This document shows positions 32,888 through 44,086 of a stretch of DNA of 64,000 nt, piece by piece. The stretch comes from Megaustenia siamemsis (lineage: Eukaryota; Mollusca; Gastropoda; Stylommatophora; Ariophantidae). The translations under genes and the position numbers were made by a program. Every line of letters begins with the position of its first letter. The first letter of the stretch is position 1. The notes under the pieces are model-generated. The model ran no database searches. It was not told the DNA's origin and saw nothing but the letters and a program-made list of their open reading frames with translations. The stretch lies in assembly GCA_032433765.1 (NCBI GenBank), contig JAVIAB010000008.1:38467679-38531678 (forward strand), given 5' to 3'.

Positions 32888-33420
32888 TTGAGACAAATAT
32901 CTAGCTTTACTTTAATTTCGTCCTATATTGTAACAACTGTCATGTTTTATTACTGCAAGCGTCTAGTTTTAACTAAATCGTCTTATATTTTAACAAATGT
33001 CATATTGTATTACTGCAAGTGTCTAGTTTTAACTAAATCGTCTTATATTTTAACAAATGTCATGTTTTATTACTGCAAGCGTCTAGTTTTACTTAAATCG
33101 TCCTATATTTTAACAAATGTCATGTTTTATTACTGCAAGCGTCTAGTTTTAACTAAATCGTCCTATATTTTAACAAATGTCATGTTTTATTACTGCAAGC
33201 GTCCATTTTTACCTAAATCGTCCCATATTTTAACAAATGTCATGTTTTATTACTGCAAGTGTCTAGTTTTACCTAAATCGTCCTATATTTTAACAAATGT
33301 CATGTTGTATTACTGCAAGCGTCTAGTTTTACCTAAATCGTCCTATATTTTAACAAATGTCATGTTTTATTACTGCAAGCGTCCATTTTTACCTAAATCG
33401 TCCTATATTTTAACGAGGCT
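32888..33420. repeat. 60-bp tandem array, about 8 units, in the presumed LHFPL intron
   Basis: The unit is TGTCATGTTTTATTACTGCA, then AGCGTCTAGTTTTACCTAAA, then TCGTCCTATATTTTAACAAA. A 223-codon frame runs through it only because 60 is divisible by 3. It lies about 200 bp upstream of the LHFPL exon. Confidence 0.95.
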
Positions 33421-33628
33421 TGTTTTATTGTGCCAAATAAAGTTTTACCTAAATCGTCCCATTATAAAACTCATTATTTTATCTTGTTACCCAAATGTTC
33501 CATTTTGCCATAATCTACCAAATATATTAATTAAAGTCATTTTTATTATAGAAATTTAAACAATTTATTTTAATTCACGTGGTGTCCTTCACTTACTATA
33601 GCTTTATTTGCTTTTTTCTCGTTCACAG

Positions 33629-33867
33629 TTTTACTCCTGGTATCTGGAGTCCTTCTCTACCCAGTAGGGTTCAGCTCTCCATTCTTCTCCTACTACTGTG
33701 ACTCGTCAAAAGCTTTCTGCACTGGGCATTGTGCCATGGGCTGGAGCTACGTCACAGCTGTCATGTCCACAGCGCTCTCCATCTTCTGTCCTGTTATGTC
33801 CAGTTTTGCTGAAGCGCAGCAGATAGTCAGGAAACCCATCACATCTTTGGGGTCCGTTGGGGAGTAG
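33629..33867 (+). CDS. LHFPL-family tetraspan protein, terminal exon
   Basis: A pyrimidine-rich tract ending TTCACAG at 33628 is a good acceptor. The exon begins with two bases of a split codon, then 78 codons and a TAG stop (33865-33867). The peptide has a hydrophobic start (end of TM3) and the family signature: YPVGFSS at residues 10-16, Cys23, Cys30 and Cys34, then GWSY at 37-40, followed by a hydrophobic segment with CP at 53-54 (TM4) and SFAEAQQ. LHFPL proteins are four-pass membrane proteins of about 200 residues related to claudins and PMP22. This piece corresponds to the second extracellular loop and TM4, and it looks nearer to the LHFPL2-like branch (low confidence). Upstream exons are not recognised in this window. 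The last 11 codons fall within a minisatellite unit. Confidence 0.82.
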
Positions 33868-34650
33868 CAGACAAGAGATGCAAGAAACTTACCACAACCT
33901 TGGAATCTAATGGAGAGTAGCAGACGAGAGATGCAAGAAACTTACCACAACCTTGGAATCTAATGGAGAGTAGCAGACAAGAGATGTAAGAAACTTACCA
34001 CAACCTTGGAATCTAATGGAGAGTAGCAGATAAGAGATGCAAGACACTTTCCACAACATTGGAATCTAACGGAGAGTAGCAGACAAGAGATGCAAGAAAC
34101 TTACCACAACCTTGGAATCTAATGGAGAGTAGCAGACAAGAGATGCAAGAAACTTATCGCAACCTTGGAATCCATTGAAGAGTAGCAGAAAAGACATGCA
34201 AGAAACTTATCGCAACCTTGGAATCTAATGGAGAGTAGCAGAAAAAAAGATGCAAGAAACGTATTACACCCTTGGAATCTGTTGAAGATTATCAGAAAAC
34301 AGATGTGTAGAAACTTAACACGTCTTTGAAGTTTGCTATAAAGTAGCAGAAAATAGATGTGTAGAAACTTAACACATCTTTGAAGTTTGGGATAGGGTAG
34401 CAGAAAATAGATGTGTAGAAACTTAACACATCTTTGAAGTTTGCTATAGGGTAGCAGAAAATAGATGTGAAAAAAAAAACGTATCGCAACCATAGGGTCC
34501 GATGGAGAGTAGCAGATAAAAAATGTGAATAAACATATCACATCTTTGGTGTCGTTTAACAGTAGCAGATAAAAAATGTGAATAAACATATCACATCTTT
34601 GGTGTCGTTTAACAGTAGCAGAAAAGAAATGTGCAGATTCTTGACAATTC
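33832..34650. repeat. 53-bp minisatellite overlapping the CDS end and 3' UTR (about 15 units)
   Basis: Unit 1 (33832-33884) contains codons 68-78 and the stop of the LHFPL exon. The following units are GAGTAGCAGACAAGAGATGC-type with a 53-bp period. Distal units (34300-34640) have CACATCTTTG in place of CACAACCTTGG, as unit 1 does. AATAAA occurs inside two distal units. Confidence 0.93.
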
Positions 34651-34787
34651 AATCTACTTAAAATTGCAAATGTGTTTTTGGAGAGTGCAAACTTTAGCCA
34701 TCAAGGAAAGTGTCTTCAACACTTAGGTCTTGGCACTGAGGAACTACGGACAGTCTCTGAACTGTAAGATCTTCCTGCCACGAAAAT

Positions 34788-35097
34788 GTTGGAACTCCTA
34801 CACGAATTATACAATTTTGCACCAAGGGAGTGTTGGAATTCCTACACGAATTATACAATTTTGCACCAAGGGAGTGTTGGAATTCCTACACGAATTATAC
34901 AATTTTGCACCAAGGGAGTGTTGGAATTCCTACACGAATTATACAATTTTGCACCAAGGGAGTGTTGGAATTCCTACACGAATTATACAATTTTGCACCA
35001 AGGGAGTGTTGGAATTCCTACACGAATTATACAATTTTGCACCAAGGGAGTGTTGGAATTCCTACACGAATTATACAATTTTGCACCAAGGGAGTAG
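34788..35097. repeat. 44-bp tandem array, 7 units
   Basis: The unit is CACGAATTATACAATTTTGC, then ACCAAGGGAG, then TGTTGGAATTCCTA. Units are essentially identical, which implies recent expansion. Frames through it are artefacts. Confidence 0.95.
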
Positions 35098-35770
35098 TGA
35101 CAGTATAGAAAGAGTAAAGCCTTGGGCCGAACGGCGTCATGACACAGACCTCTGGATCCATAATAGCAACAAAAAACAACAAAGAGTAAAACCACTTTAT
35201 TATGTATTTTTTCATACATTACATTTGTATTATTAGTGTGTGTGTATTTATTTATTTTTTTCAATCAAAAATAATAAAATTAAAAAAAAATAAAATAAAT
35301 TCCACTGACAAAAATTGCAAACTTGTAAAAATGTTTTAATGTTTATGTTTTAACGATAACAATTCATTATCTCGATGTCCCATGTTTATGTTAAAATATC
35401 TGATTGTATGAAGTTTTAACTGTAAACATAATGATTGGTTTGTTGTGTGATGAATGTTGTATTGTGTATTTGTTATTTATTGACTGTGGTCAGGGTATTC
35501 ATTTTTATTTACTTTGATAATTTCATCGGTGAATAATGAAGAAATTAGCGGCTATCACTTCATATGATAACACCTTAAAAAGTAGCATGCAATTAAATGA
35601 GTGGCAATTTACTCTTGCCTGTTGATCGTAGTCTTAGAGGGATTTACAGTGCAAGTGGCTAGTAATCGGAACCACTATCAAATCGCAGTTCAGAAAGAAT
35701 TCTAATTTTTGTAGGAATTTGAATCATAGTTGCTGTGTTGTGAATAATTCTACATAGATTCAGAATGAGT
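35098..35770 (+). other. Possible distal LHFPL 3' UTR, otherwise unassigned
   Basis: Overlapping AATAAA hexamers at about 35289-35299 are candidate poly(A) signals for a transcript from the LHFPL exon. No other feature is recognised. Confidence 0.35.
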
Positions 35771-36090
35771 GTCGTTAAGTTATAAAGAATTCTTCGTAAA
35801 GTCAAAATGCCAGTAAGTTAAAGGAATTTAATACAAAGTCAAAATTAGGGTTGGTACGTTAAAGTTAAAGGAATTTAATACAAAGTCAAAATTAGGGTAG
35901 GTACGTTAAAGTTAAAGGAATTTAATACAAAGTCAAAATTAGGGTTGGTACGTTAAAGTTAAAGGAATTTAATACAAAGTCAAAATTAGGGTCGGTACGT
36001 TAAAGTTAAAGGAATTTAATACAAAGTCAAAATTAGGGTTGGTACGTTAAAGTTAAAGGAATTCAACACAAAGTCAAAAGTATAGTCGTT
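35771..36090. repeat. 47-bp tandem array, about 6 units
   Basis: The unit is GGAATTTAATACAAAGTC, then AAAATTAGGG, then TTGGTACGTTAAAGTTAAA, with diverged edge units at both ends. Confidence 0.9.
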
Positions 36091-36129
36091 ACGCTATTTG
36101 GAATTCTATATGATTCCAAATAAATTAGA

Positions 36130-36850
36130 ATGAAATAACATAATAACACCACAGGTATCCAAAACAACATAATAATCGACACCAGCAAGACAGAAGCCAA
36201 GAACACTTCACAAAAGAAAAACAGAACATCAAAATAACGATAGAGGACGGACAATTAAAACAAGTGGAGAAATTTAAATATCTAAGAAGTCTGGTAGCAA
36301 ACGATAATTGAGAAGCAGCAGAGATAGACTCAAGATACAGCAAGCTTGTCAAACAATTGGACAGCTATCACCACTACTATCCAGCAAGGAAATAACTCTA
36401 GAGGCAAAACTGGCACTCTACAACACAATCTACATTCCAACAATGTGCTACCAGTGCCAGACTTGGGACTCAAGGACAATAAGAAAAATAACAACTACCG
36501 AGATTAAATATGTTAGACACATAACAGAAAATAGCTTGAGAGATAACATCAGAAATGAAGAGCTGAGAAGAAAGCTAGGAATAATATTCCCGCCACAGAA
36601 AACATAATAAAACAACAGATACAATGGTTTTGTCACGTGATAAGACAGAAAAGAACAAAACAACACAACGAGCCAATAATAAACGTTGCGAGAAGTCCAC
36701 GACTCAAAGTCGATCACAAACTAAGATTGATTGATGGAATATTAGAAGCACTAGGAAACATAAAATTAGGAGAGGCCAACAGAAGAGACAAAAAAGACCG
36801 CAAACTATATTTCACCTCGACGATGAAAGGCAAATGAGAATAAAAAAGAA
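36130..36850 (+). mobile_element. LINE-E copy, longest in the window
   Basis: It starts around a TSKTEA-like segment, passes VEKFKYL, then LALYNTIYIPTMCYQCQTW (36308-36607), shifts frame, and ends RLIDGILEALGNI and TMKGK (36637-36837). The RT catalytic motifs lie upstream of the truncation and are missing. Confidence 0.75.
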
Positions 36851-37195
36851 TTAGAAGGTAGTAGAAAGAAATAAGAAAGGCAGAATTACTCGTAGACTTG
36901 TTAAGTTACACGGAAATAACTCCACGTATAGTCAGAACCACGAGCCGTTAGATTATTGGCCTGTTTAACATCTACGAGCACGTTAGCAAATGCTAGACAT
37001 TATTTTATAAATTCTCCAGTTTTGTTGTATTTTTTTTTTTTGGTGAAAATGCCTGAGTCTAATACAATCTTCTCATTTTCTACATTGTTTTTTTTTTTTT
37101 TTAATGAGAACGGTTCCAATTTGGGACACTGCAAAAATATACATTTTTTAAAGTGTAATTAGTGTTTATGTTATTAGCGCCTGAGTATATTAGCA
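36851..37195. other. Unassigned stretch
   Basis: T-rich tracts are present. No gene or repeat is recognised. Confidence 0.4.
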
Positions 37196-37340
37196 AAAGT
37201 AAAGTAAAGAGCCCCCGTCACGCCATGTGGCGTATAGGGAATATGGTGTTAGTGACCATAATTTTTACAGACCTTCGGCACATGATTTTTGGGGTAATGT
37301 GGTCGACGACTTGCCTCGAGACCAACCAGTCCCCCTAATG
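37196..37340 (-). repeat. Chimeric SINE: SINE-A tail joined to SINE-C head
   Basis: The SINE-A 3' half (37196-37304) is joined at GTGGTCG to a SINE-C head (37305-37335, CTTGCCTCGAGACCAACCAG). Both are in minus orientation, so the order 5' SINE-C head, 3' SINE-A tail is that of one potential transcript. Confidence 0.7.
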
Positions 37341-37597
37341 TTCATATGAATCCTCTTCTTCTTTTCTTCCCCAACTACCCTTCAACGTCGAGTGAATAGA
37401 TAGTGTCCGTCCTTCTCGCTCATTTTATTAGACCTCTCCTAGAGCATACATGGTGTCTCACTCGCTACGAAACCCGGCATCCATTAAAAAATGTATTATC
37501 GTTTTTGGGCGCGAATGGTGGTCTCTTCCAGCATCCGTTGAGATGTTCTCACGTTGCCGAGTTCCGTAGTGGGTTAACACTCTATTTTTCTTCTAAT

Positions 37598-38045
37598 AAT
37601 CCATGAAGAAATGTTGTATCTTCTCAACATTCTTATATGGTGCAGAAACATGGACATTAGACAAGAAAACGGAACAGAAAAGTGAAGTCTTTGAAATGTG
37701 GATTTATAGAAGAATAGGTAGAATTGGATGGAAAGAAAAGAAAACAAACGATAAAGTCTTGAAGAAGCTAAAGATGAAAAGACAACTACTAAACACAATT
37801 CAAACACAAATGAGATTTTGGGGGCAGGTTAAAAGAAACAGCAGCCTACTAAATGCAATCATGGAAGGGAAAATACAAGGTAAAATAGGCAGACCAAGAC
37901 TAGCATGGACGAGTAACACCAAAAGATGGACAAGTCAGCCTATGACAGCCTACACTACCAAAGCAAGAGACAGAGTGGAATGGCGCTCAATGGTAGCCAA
38001 CCTTTGAAGCGGAGACGACACTCAATGATGATGAATCCATGAAGA
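37598..38045 (+). mobile_element. LINE-A copy 3 with 12-bp TSD
   Basis: The element is 37610-38033, encoding TFLYGAETWTLDKKTEQKSE through the C-terminus RSMVANL, with a (TGA)n tail. The frame 37603-38007 is open for 134 codons without a stop. The TSD is AATCCATGAAGA (37598-37609 and 38034-38045). Confidence 0.9.
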
Positions 38046-38558
38046 CTTTGATATGTGATCGTCCTTGAACCTCGGTGACACGCTGTGTCATACTTTGACC
38101 TTTCTGTCTCATTCCGTTGCCCTAATCATTTTATCTGTTGACTCTTTGTGTATTCAACGGCGGACATTATTTCCAGATTTCATTTTCTTAATCCTTCACT
38201 TCTGATCTTATCTCTTCAATCTGTTTTCCTAGTTTAATATTCATGAGAAACAAAACATTTCAAATATTAACTAATTTGAGATAGACACAACATAACATCG
38301 CGCGATCCTCTATAACGTTATCTAAAGTTTATAATTGTGTACTGTCTTCTTAGTAAGGCTGATATGTTATATATGCAATTTTAGATTTTTCTCCATTAAC
38401 TAATTTGATCATTGTTATTTTGAAACATACCTCATTAACCACTTAACTTAACACGTGCAAACAATAACAACACATCATCGTTTTAAATAAACCCAATGTG
38501 TAATCATATACAGGTTACGTTTAAAAATAAAAGGAGAAAATGGGTAAAGTAAATGTAA
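38046..38558. other. Unassigned stretch
   Basis: No gene or repeat is recognised. Confidence 0.4.
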
Positions 38559-38559
38559 C

Positions 38560-38892
38560 GGTAAAGGTAAAGAACGAGACTTGAATCGGCGACTTAACAC
38601 CGGCGAGTTTTCACCCACATGTGCTCAGTCGCCGATCCAGAAGTGTTCGGAGACTTCCCGATAGTATCGCTTCAACCATCGAAACTCACGATGCTTGACG
38701 GCATTCCTCACCTACCCAGAGTACTATACCTTGCTACCCATTTTTGCCAACGGCTGGGTCGTCCGCGGGAGTATTTTTTTTTTTCCAATCACGATTTCAA
38801 TTCACACTGCTTCCAGCGGGAATCGAACACGGGTTGTCCTAACGTCGGTAGCTCAGTCGGGTGGTTTTCCCAACTAGACCACCGAGGCCCCC
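38560..38892 (-). repeat. SINE-D copy 4
   Basis: The tail is at the left (GTAAAGAACGAGACTTG) and the head at the right (AACTAGACCACCGAGGCCCCC). It is well preserved. Confidence 0.85.
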
Positions 38893-39912
38893 ATGAGTGA
38901 AGTATCAGTAACAGGCAAACATAATCTAGCTAAATGTTATACAAGGAAGGACTCAGAATACAATCAATACATAATTAGAGGAACAACAATTTGGATTTTG
39001 GAAAAATAGCGGGACAAAAGAAGCCGTATTCTGCATGAGGGCATTAACCGAAAAGTACACAGAATTAACCAAACCAATATATGCCTGCTTCATAGACTAT
39101 ATTAAGCTCTTGATAGAATACATCATAAACAACTTATAGAATGCCTAAAAGATATGCATCTTTATGTCATGGAGATACGACTAATATGTAATTTTTACTG
39201 GGAGAAAACATAAATAATAAAATATAACAAAGGGAACTCTACACCCATTAATATAAAAAGAGGAGTAAGACAGGGATGCATCCTATCACCAAGCTTGTTC
39301 AATCTATACACTGAGCAAATCTTTAAAAACATCACAGAGATGATATGTCTAAACATTAATGGAAAGATAACCAATAACCTAAGAGAAGCTGATGTTAATG
39401 TATTACTAGCACAAAATCCTGAAGATCTACAACAATTACTTAATTAAATAAACATGACAAGTAAAAAATATGGATTAGATATGAATATCAAAAAGACTAA
39501 AACTATGATCATAAACAAAGAAAATACTCAAAACCCACAAATGGATATCAAAATTGAAGGAATGGACCAGGAGACAGTTCAGAACTACAACTACCTTGGA
39601 CATACTATAACCAGTGATGGAAAATGTACAACTGAAATAAATAAAAGAATAGGAAGGGCAAAAAGTAAATGTAGTGTCATGAAGAACATACTAAAATCAA
39701 AACAAATAACACCAGGGATAAAACTTAGAATAGCAAAATGGTATGTCTTCGCAACATTCCTATATAGTGCAGAAACATGGACAATAGTCAAGAAAACAGA
39801 ACGGAAAATTGAAGCCTTTGAAATGTGCATATATAAAAGAATAGGTAGAATTGGATGGAAAGAAAAGAAAAAAAAATGAAGTCTTAAAATAACTAAAAAC
39901 GAAAAGAGAACA

Positions 39913-40262
39913 ACTAATCATAATTTGATGTTGTTGTTGTTGCGTTCGCCAGCTTTCATCTCTGACGAAGTCCCTAGAGACTAGGAACTGAATTTTGCGT
40001 GTTAATCCATTTTTCCCTGGCAGCCGTGTGCACAGGGGTCCCTCGCCGCACAGGCAGATAACTCCAACTTCGGAGGTACTCATGTTTTTTCCCGTCGATG
40101 AGTAACTGACGTTTCAAGCCGGGCCTCGCTGCTAAGATCAGGGGTGGTTGTCGCAGAGAGAAATCATAAATAAAAATCCCAACCGGTGTAGCCGAGATTT
40201 GAACCCACAACCTCTCTGTCTTGAGACCGGCGTCTTGCCTTGAGACCAACCAGTCCCCCATG
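39913..40262 (-). repeat. SINE-C copy 1, 3' part of a composite retroposon
   Basis: Minus strand: head GGGGGACTGGTTGGTCTCAA, B box GGTTCAAATCTCG, body, and an end near 39926 with (CAA)n. The left TSD copy is 39913-39925. The matching copy lies beyond Rep4 at 41009-41021, not next to the SINE-C head. Confidence 0.85.
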
Positions 40263-41021
40263 GACGTGGAATATGAGGAAACTGCAACAAGGAACACTTT
40301 TCATGCATAACCTGCAATGGTTCCTGCCGTCTATCCACCATATACCAGAAGTTCACGTCCACCCAAAAGTGATGATCATCATATTTCTTTAAAAATGTAT
40401 AGCGTTTGATGATGTTAGGTCATTGTTGTTGACTCCAATTTCGAACATATAAACACACAGTTAGTCGTCAGATTATCCCTGTCGCACATCAAACAACAGA
40501 CCGTAAGATTACCGTACGGCCGGTCTAGGGATTTACGATGAGCCATTACGATGACGTAGCACACATAACAATGTCGCAAGCACAGCAATGACGCGCCCTT
40601 TAGATTCTTGATTACTCTAGTGAGTGTAGCCTACGACGAACAGAACACGGTGCAAATTCCCCAAAGAGATAAAACTGCGGCTGACGAAACAGTTCACATT
40701 AATGAGAACATATAAATAACTTGGCGTCAAGCAAATCCATCAACGGTCATGAACAGCACCAATGTGACGTAAAGCGCAGAACAAGCCTAAACGATGGAAG
40801 GTCGCATTCACAACACTTGATTTGTCGAAAATGGAATATTGCCGGCGTACGACATTGTTTTATCGACGCAGATATAATAAGTAGATCATCATCTTGACTT
40901 TAACGCATAGGAGTGCAATTTAGTACCGAAATTAATCAGACATCAAATGCACTTTCAGCAGCGATCGGGAGAACGTGGACTAGATCCGCCATCTTAGAAA
41001 CGGAAGTCCTAATCATAATTT
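40263..41021 (-). repeat. Rep4 (5' part of the same retroposon)
   Basis: On the minus strand it starts GACTTCCGTTTCTAAGATGG then CGGAT, near 41008. It contains a second, Rep3-like start near 40357 (CTTCTGGTATATGGTGGAT) and ends at the SINE-C head. It is the reverse of 49078-49800. CpG is abundant. Confidence 0.75.
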
Positions 41022-41414
41022 AAAGAAGACAAATGAAATTTTTGGGTTATGGTAAAAGGCACAACAGCCTACTACAAGTAATCTTGGAAGGGTAAATACA
41101 AAGTAAAAGAGGCAGAGGCAGACTAAGGCTAACATGAACGAGTAACAGCAAAAGATGGACAAGTCAGCCTATGACAACTTGCACCATAAAAGCTAGAGAC
41201 AGTGGAATGACGCTCCATGGTAGCCAATATTTGAAGCGGAAACGGCATCCAATGATAATGAAGAACTTACAATAGTGAAGGATAATATTTATCTCCTCAA
41301 ATTTGCATGATGGATACGATCTTTATATGTTTCTGACCTGGGAGTTTCTCTTATAATAAATATTTGTTTATTTAAGATTATTGTCTACAGTCTTCTCTGA
41401 CATGTTTTATTGTT

Positions 41415-41567
41415 ATATCTTTAGGGATACAATGGCACTGACTGGAGATACATATCTTGACATTGGAGTATATGTGATATATTCCAAACTTTTGAGACTT
41501 TTCAGTGATTGGTTATATAACCAGTTCTCTTCAATTCTATTGGTAATATTCATACTCTATGTTTGGG
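41415..41567 (+). CDS. Candidate host exon (very tentative)
   Basis: A T-rich tract ending ATATCTTTAG (41414) precedes a frame that reads MALTGDTYLDIGVYVIYSKL and then a hydrophobic segment (SSILLVIFILYVW). A SINE-C copy inserted at 41568. Across the insertion the frame would continue another 20-odd codons to TAA. No family is recognised and chance is a real alternative. Confidence 0.15.
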
Positions 41568-41902
41568 GGAACTGGATGGTCTCGATGACAAAACGCCGGC
41601 CTCGAGACAGAGAGGTCGTGAGTTCAAATCCCAGCTGCACTAGTTAGGATTTTATTTGTGATTTCTCTCTTCGGTAACTACCGCAGCAGTGAAGCCAGGC
41701 TGGAAACGTCAATTCCTCATAGATGGAAAAAATATAAGTACCTCAGAAGATGGAGTTATCTGCCTGTGTGGCGAGGGACCCCTGTGCATATGGCTGCCAG
41801 AAAAAAACGGATTAACATGCAAAATGCAGTTCCTAGTCTCTAGGGACTTTGTCAGATGTAATAGGCTTGCGAACGCCAAAAAAAAATACTCCATGTTTGG
41901 GG
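41552..41902 (+). repeat. SINE-C copy 2 with TSD
   Basis: The element is about 41568-41885. Flanks ATACTCTATGTTTGGGG and ATACTCCATGTTTGGGG differ by one base. The B box reads GAGTTCAAATCCC. Confidence 0.88.
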
Positions 41903-42004
41903 TGGGTTTTTTTTTCATTTTATGAACATTGTAGTGCCTTTAGTACACTTTACTTCCTCGTTCCTGACTTGGCGATAATTCCTCTCATTATTTATAAATA
42001 GAGA

Positions 42005-42095
42005 ACATAACAGAAGAAAGCAGCGGAGCAACAAAAGACTGCAAACTATATATCCCCTTGAGACTGAAAGCCAAGTGAGAAGGAAAGAAGAAGAG
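42005..42095 (+). mobile_element. LINE-E 3' scrap
   Basis: CTGCAAACTATATATCCCC, then CTGAAAGCCAAGTGAGAAGG and a GAAGAAG tail, match the LINE-E 3' end. Confidence 0.6.
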
Positions 42096-42144
42096 GGAGA
42101 AATAGAAAGAAAAAGAACTATGATCTGAGTAAACAATTTTTGCA

Positions 42145-42600
42145 GTCAAGTGGAATTGAATGTCTATCTTGTAAACAATGTTTGCAGTCAAGTAGAGTTG
42201 AATGTCTATCTAGTAAACAATGTTTGCAGTAAAGTAGAGTTGAATGTCTATCTAGTAAACATTGTTTGCAGTAAAGTAGAGTTGAATGTCTATCTAGTAA
42301 ACAATGTTTGCAGTCAAGTAGAGTTGAATGACTATCTAGTAAACAATGTTTGCAGTAAAGTAGAGTTGAATGTCTATCTAGTAAACAATGTTTGCAGTCA
42401 AGTAGTTGAATGTCTATCTAGTAAACAATGTTTGCATTCAAGTTACAGTTAGGTTTCCTATCTAGTAAACAATATTTGCAGTCAAGTAGAATTGAATGTC
42501 TATCTAGTAAACAATGTTTGCAGTCAAGTAGAATTGAATGTCTATCTAGTAAACAATGTTTGCAGTCAAGTAGAATTGAATGTCTATCTAGTAACAAATC
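42145..42600. repeat. 42-bp tandem array, about 11 units
   Basis: The unit is CAGTCAAGTAGAGTTGAATG, then TCTATCTAGTAAACAATGTTTG. Frames open on both strands are artefacts of the 42-bp period. Confidence 0.95.
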
Positions 42601-43034
42601 TGCACGTTTGTATAGTGAACTCAGTGTCAAAGATGGCGATTACCTATTTCTTTGTTAGTTCCACTTTTCCTGTTCTGTTATTAATTTTCATTTCTTTGCT
42701 AATTGTATGAAGATCTATGTTGTAAGTCTATGTTCCTGATTTGATTATTACATTATTATGGCCAGCTCGTCATAAATTTGATGTTTTATATATTCTTGAC
42801 AGTGTCAAAATGAACATAAAATTATAAAAATAAAGTTTACTAAACGTGAAATGTAAAGTGCTCTATCTAAGTTAATATGGCCAGGTTAGAATACAAGTAG
42901 ATTTATTTTTTCTCAACAGAAACGCATTAATTTGTAGATGGATGCAAATATCTAGACTTATAAGATGTATATGCTCAAAACGTATGTAAAATGATGATGT
43001 TTGTGAAGGAAGAAGTATGTTATACACAGTCTTC
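42601..43034. other. Unassigned stretch
   Basis: An AATAAA hexamer lies near 42828 after T-rich DNA, but no coding sequence can be tied to it. Confidence 0.35.
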
Positions 43035-43793
43035 ATTGTGTGCCATACCGGTCGGAGTTTGGCGAGTATGTCCTTCCACAATTTTGTATCCACAGTGCAT
43101 CGTATCAATTCTGTCGGGGACTTTTTTTCATGCCACGACACCAAGTTATATTGAATCTTCTCTTTTTGATGTCCACGATCTTTCTTTCCCTGTATTTTGC
43201 CTGTTGTAACCAAGTATTTCAAATTTCCTCTTTTTATGATGTGCCTGAAAAATGTTGATTATTTCTTTCGGATGTTTTTTAGGAGCTCCCATTTTGTGTT
43301 GGGCTTTCTGAGAATTTCCTAGTTGGTCTTTTTAGCTGTCCAGGGAACTTTCAACATTCTTCTGAGAAATCCCATCTCTGTGGCCTCCAATCGTCTTCTC
43401 GTGTATTTGTTTACTGTCCATGATTCACTTCCATAGGTTAGAATTTGCTCTATTCAGCACCGATGAACTCTCTTTCTAAACTTCTGTTGACATAGACGTG
43501 TTGCATAAGACGTTTTTCATTTTCTTAAAGGCTATTTTAGCCAGAGTTATTCTGCTTTTTATTTCTGTGGTGCATCTCCCATCTGATGTTATTATTGTGC
43601 TCAAGTATTTGACGCGTTGCACTTGTTTCATATTTGTCCTGTTTATTTTTATGCTGCATGATGGTGATGATTGTTTCTCCGACATGACCATCACTTCTGT
43701 TTTCGTACTTTTCAGACTTAGACCTCACTTGTTTCTTTCTTTCACTATTATGTCTATCATTTCTTGTAGCTCATTCTCCGTCTCAATATACTA
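43035..43793 (-). mobile_element. LINE-B sister group copy 2
   Basis: Minus-strand frames 43794-43476 (reverse coordinates) include TEVMVMSEKQSSPSCSIKIN and RCTTEIKSRITLAKIAF. A gap follows, then KYLVTTGKIQGKKDRGHQKE at 43222-42872. It ends near 43035 without a clean (GAT)n tail. Confidence 0.75.
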
Positions 43794-43796
43794 AAG

Positions 43797-43990
43797 TGCC
43801 GAAACACTTTCTCAGGCCCACTTCTGATGATCAGTCTGTCTCCTGCTGCAAAGCTCCGTATAAAGCTATTCCTATTATTAAAGTAAGCAAATTAAAACTG
43901 GCTGGTTTTACACAGCTAACGCTACAAACACATACACAGCTAAAGCTACAAACACATACACAGCTAACGCCACAAACACATACACATGCA
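43797..43990. repeat. Short dispersed repeat plus 3 units of a 22-24-bp repeat
   Basis: 43797-43870 resembles 53172-53260 (AAACACTT, then GATGATCAG, then TGCAAA). From 43912 ACACAGCTAACGCTACAAAC is repeated three times. Confidence 0.5.
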
Positions 43991-44086
43991 AAAACTCTTC
44001 CAAAACCCCATTTTATTCATGACAATGGTTTATGGTTTCTCTGGAGGAAAAGAGATTGTATTGTTTTTGTTTTTATTTTTTTGCCA

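Larger units (their letters stand above)
38945..41270 (+). mobile_element. LINE-A copy 4, split by a 1.1-kb retroposon
   Basis: The left part (38945-39925) covers the RT palm: a decayed CFIDY motif A, RGVRQGCILSPSLFNLYTEQ (motif B) and NNLREADVNVLLA, where the YADD of motif C has decayed. The 141-codon frame 39454-39879 follows. The right part (41022-41270) holds the C-terminus and tail. Between them is the Rep4/SINE-C unit flanked by CTAATCATAATTT. Confidence 0.85.

Noticed and set aside
32888..33559. 223-codon frame upstream of the LHFPL exon
   Set aside because: It is produced by a 60-bp tandem repeat, divisible by 3; the region looks intronic.
34119..34652. 177-codon minus-strand frame over the LHFPL 3' UTR
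   Set aside because: It is an antisense shadow of the 53-bp minisatellite.
34730..35236. 168-codon frame and its shifted copies with NSYTNYTILHQGSVGI repeats
   Set aside because: They come from the 44-bp array read in three successive frames.
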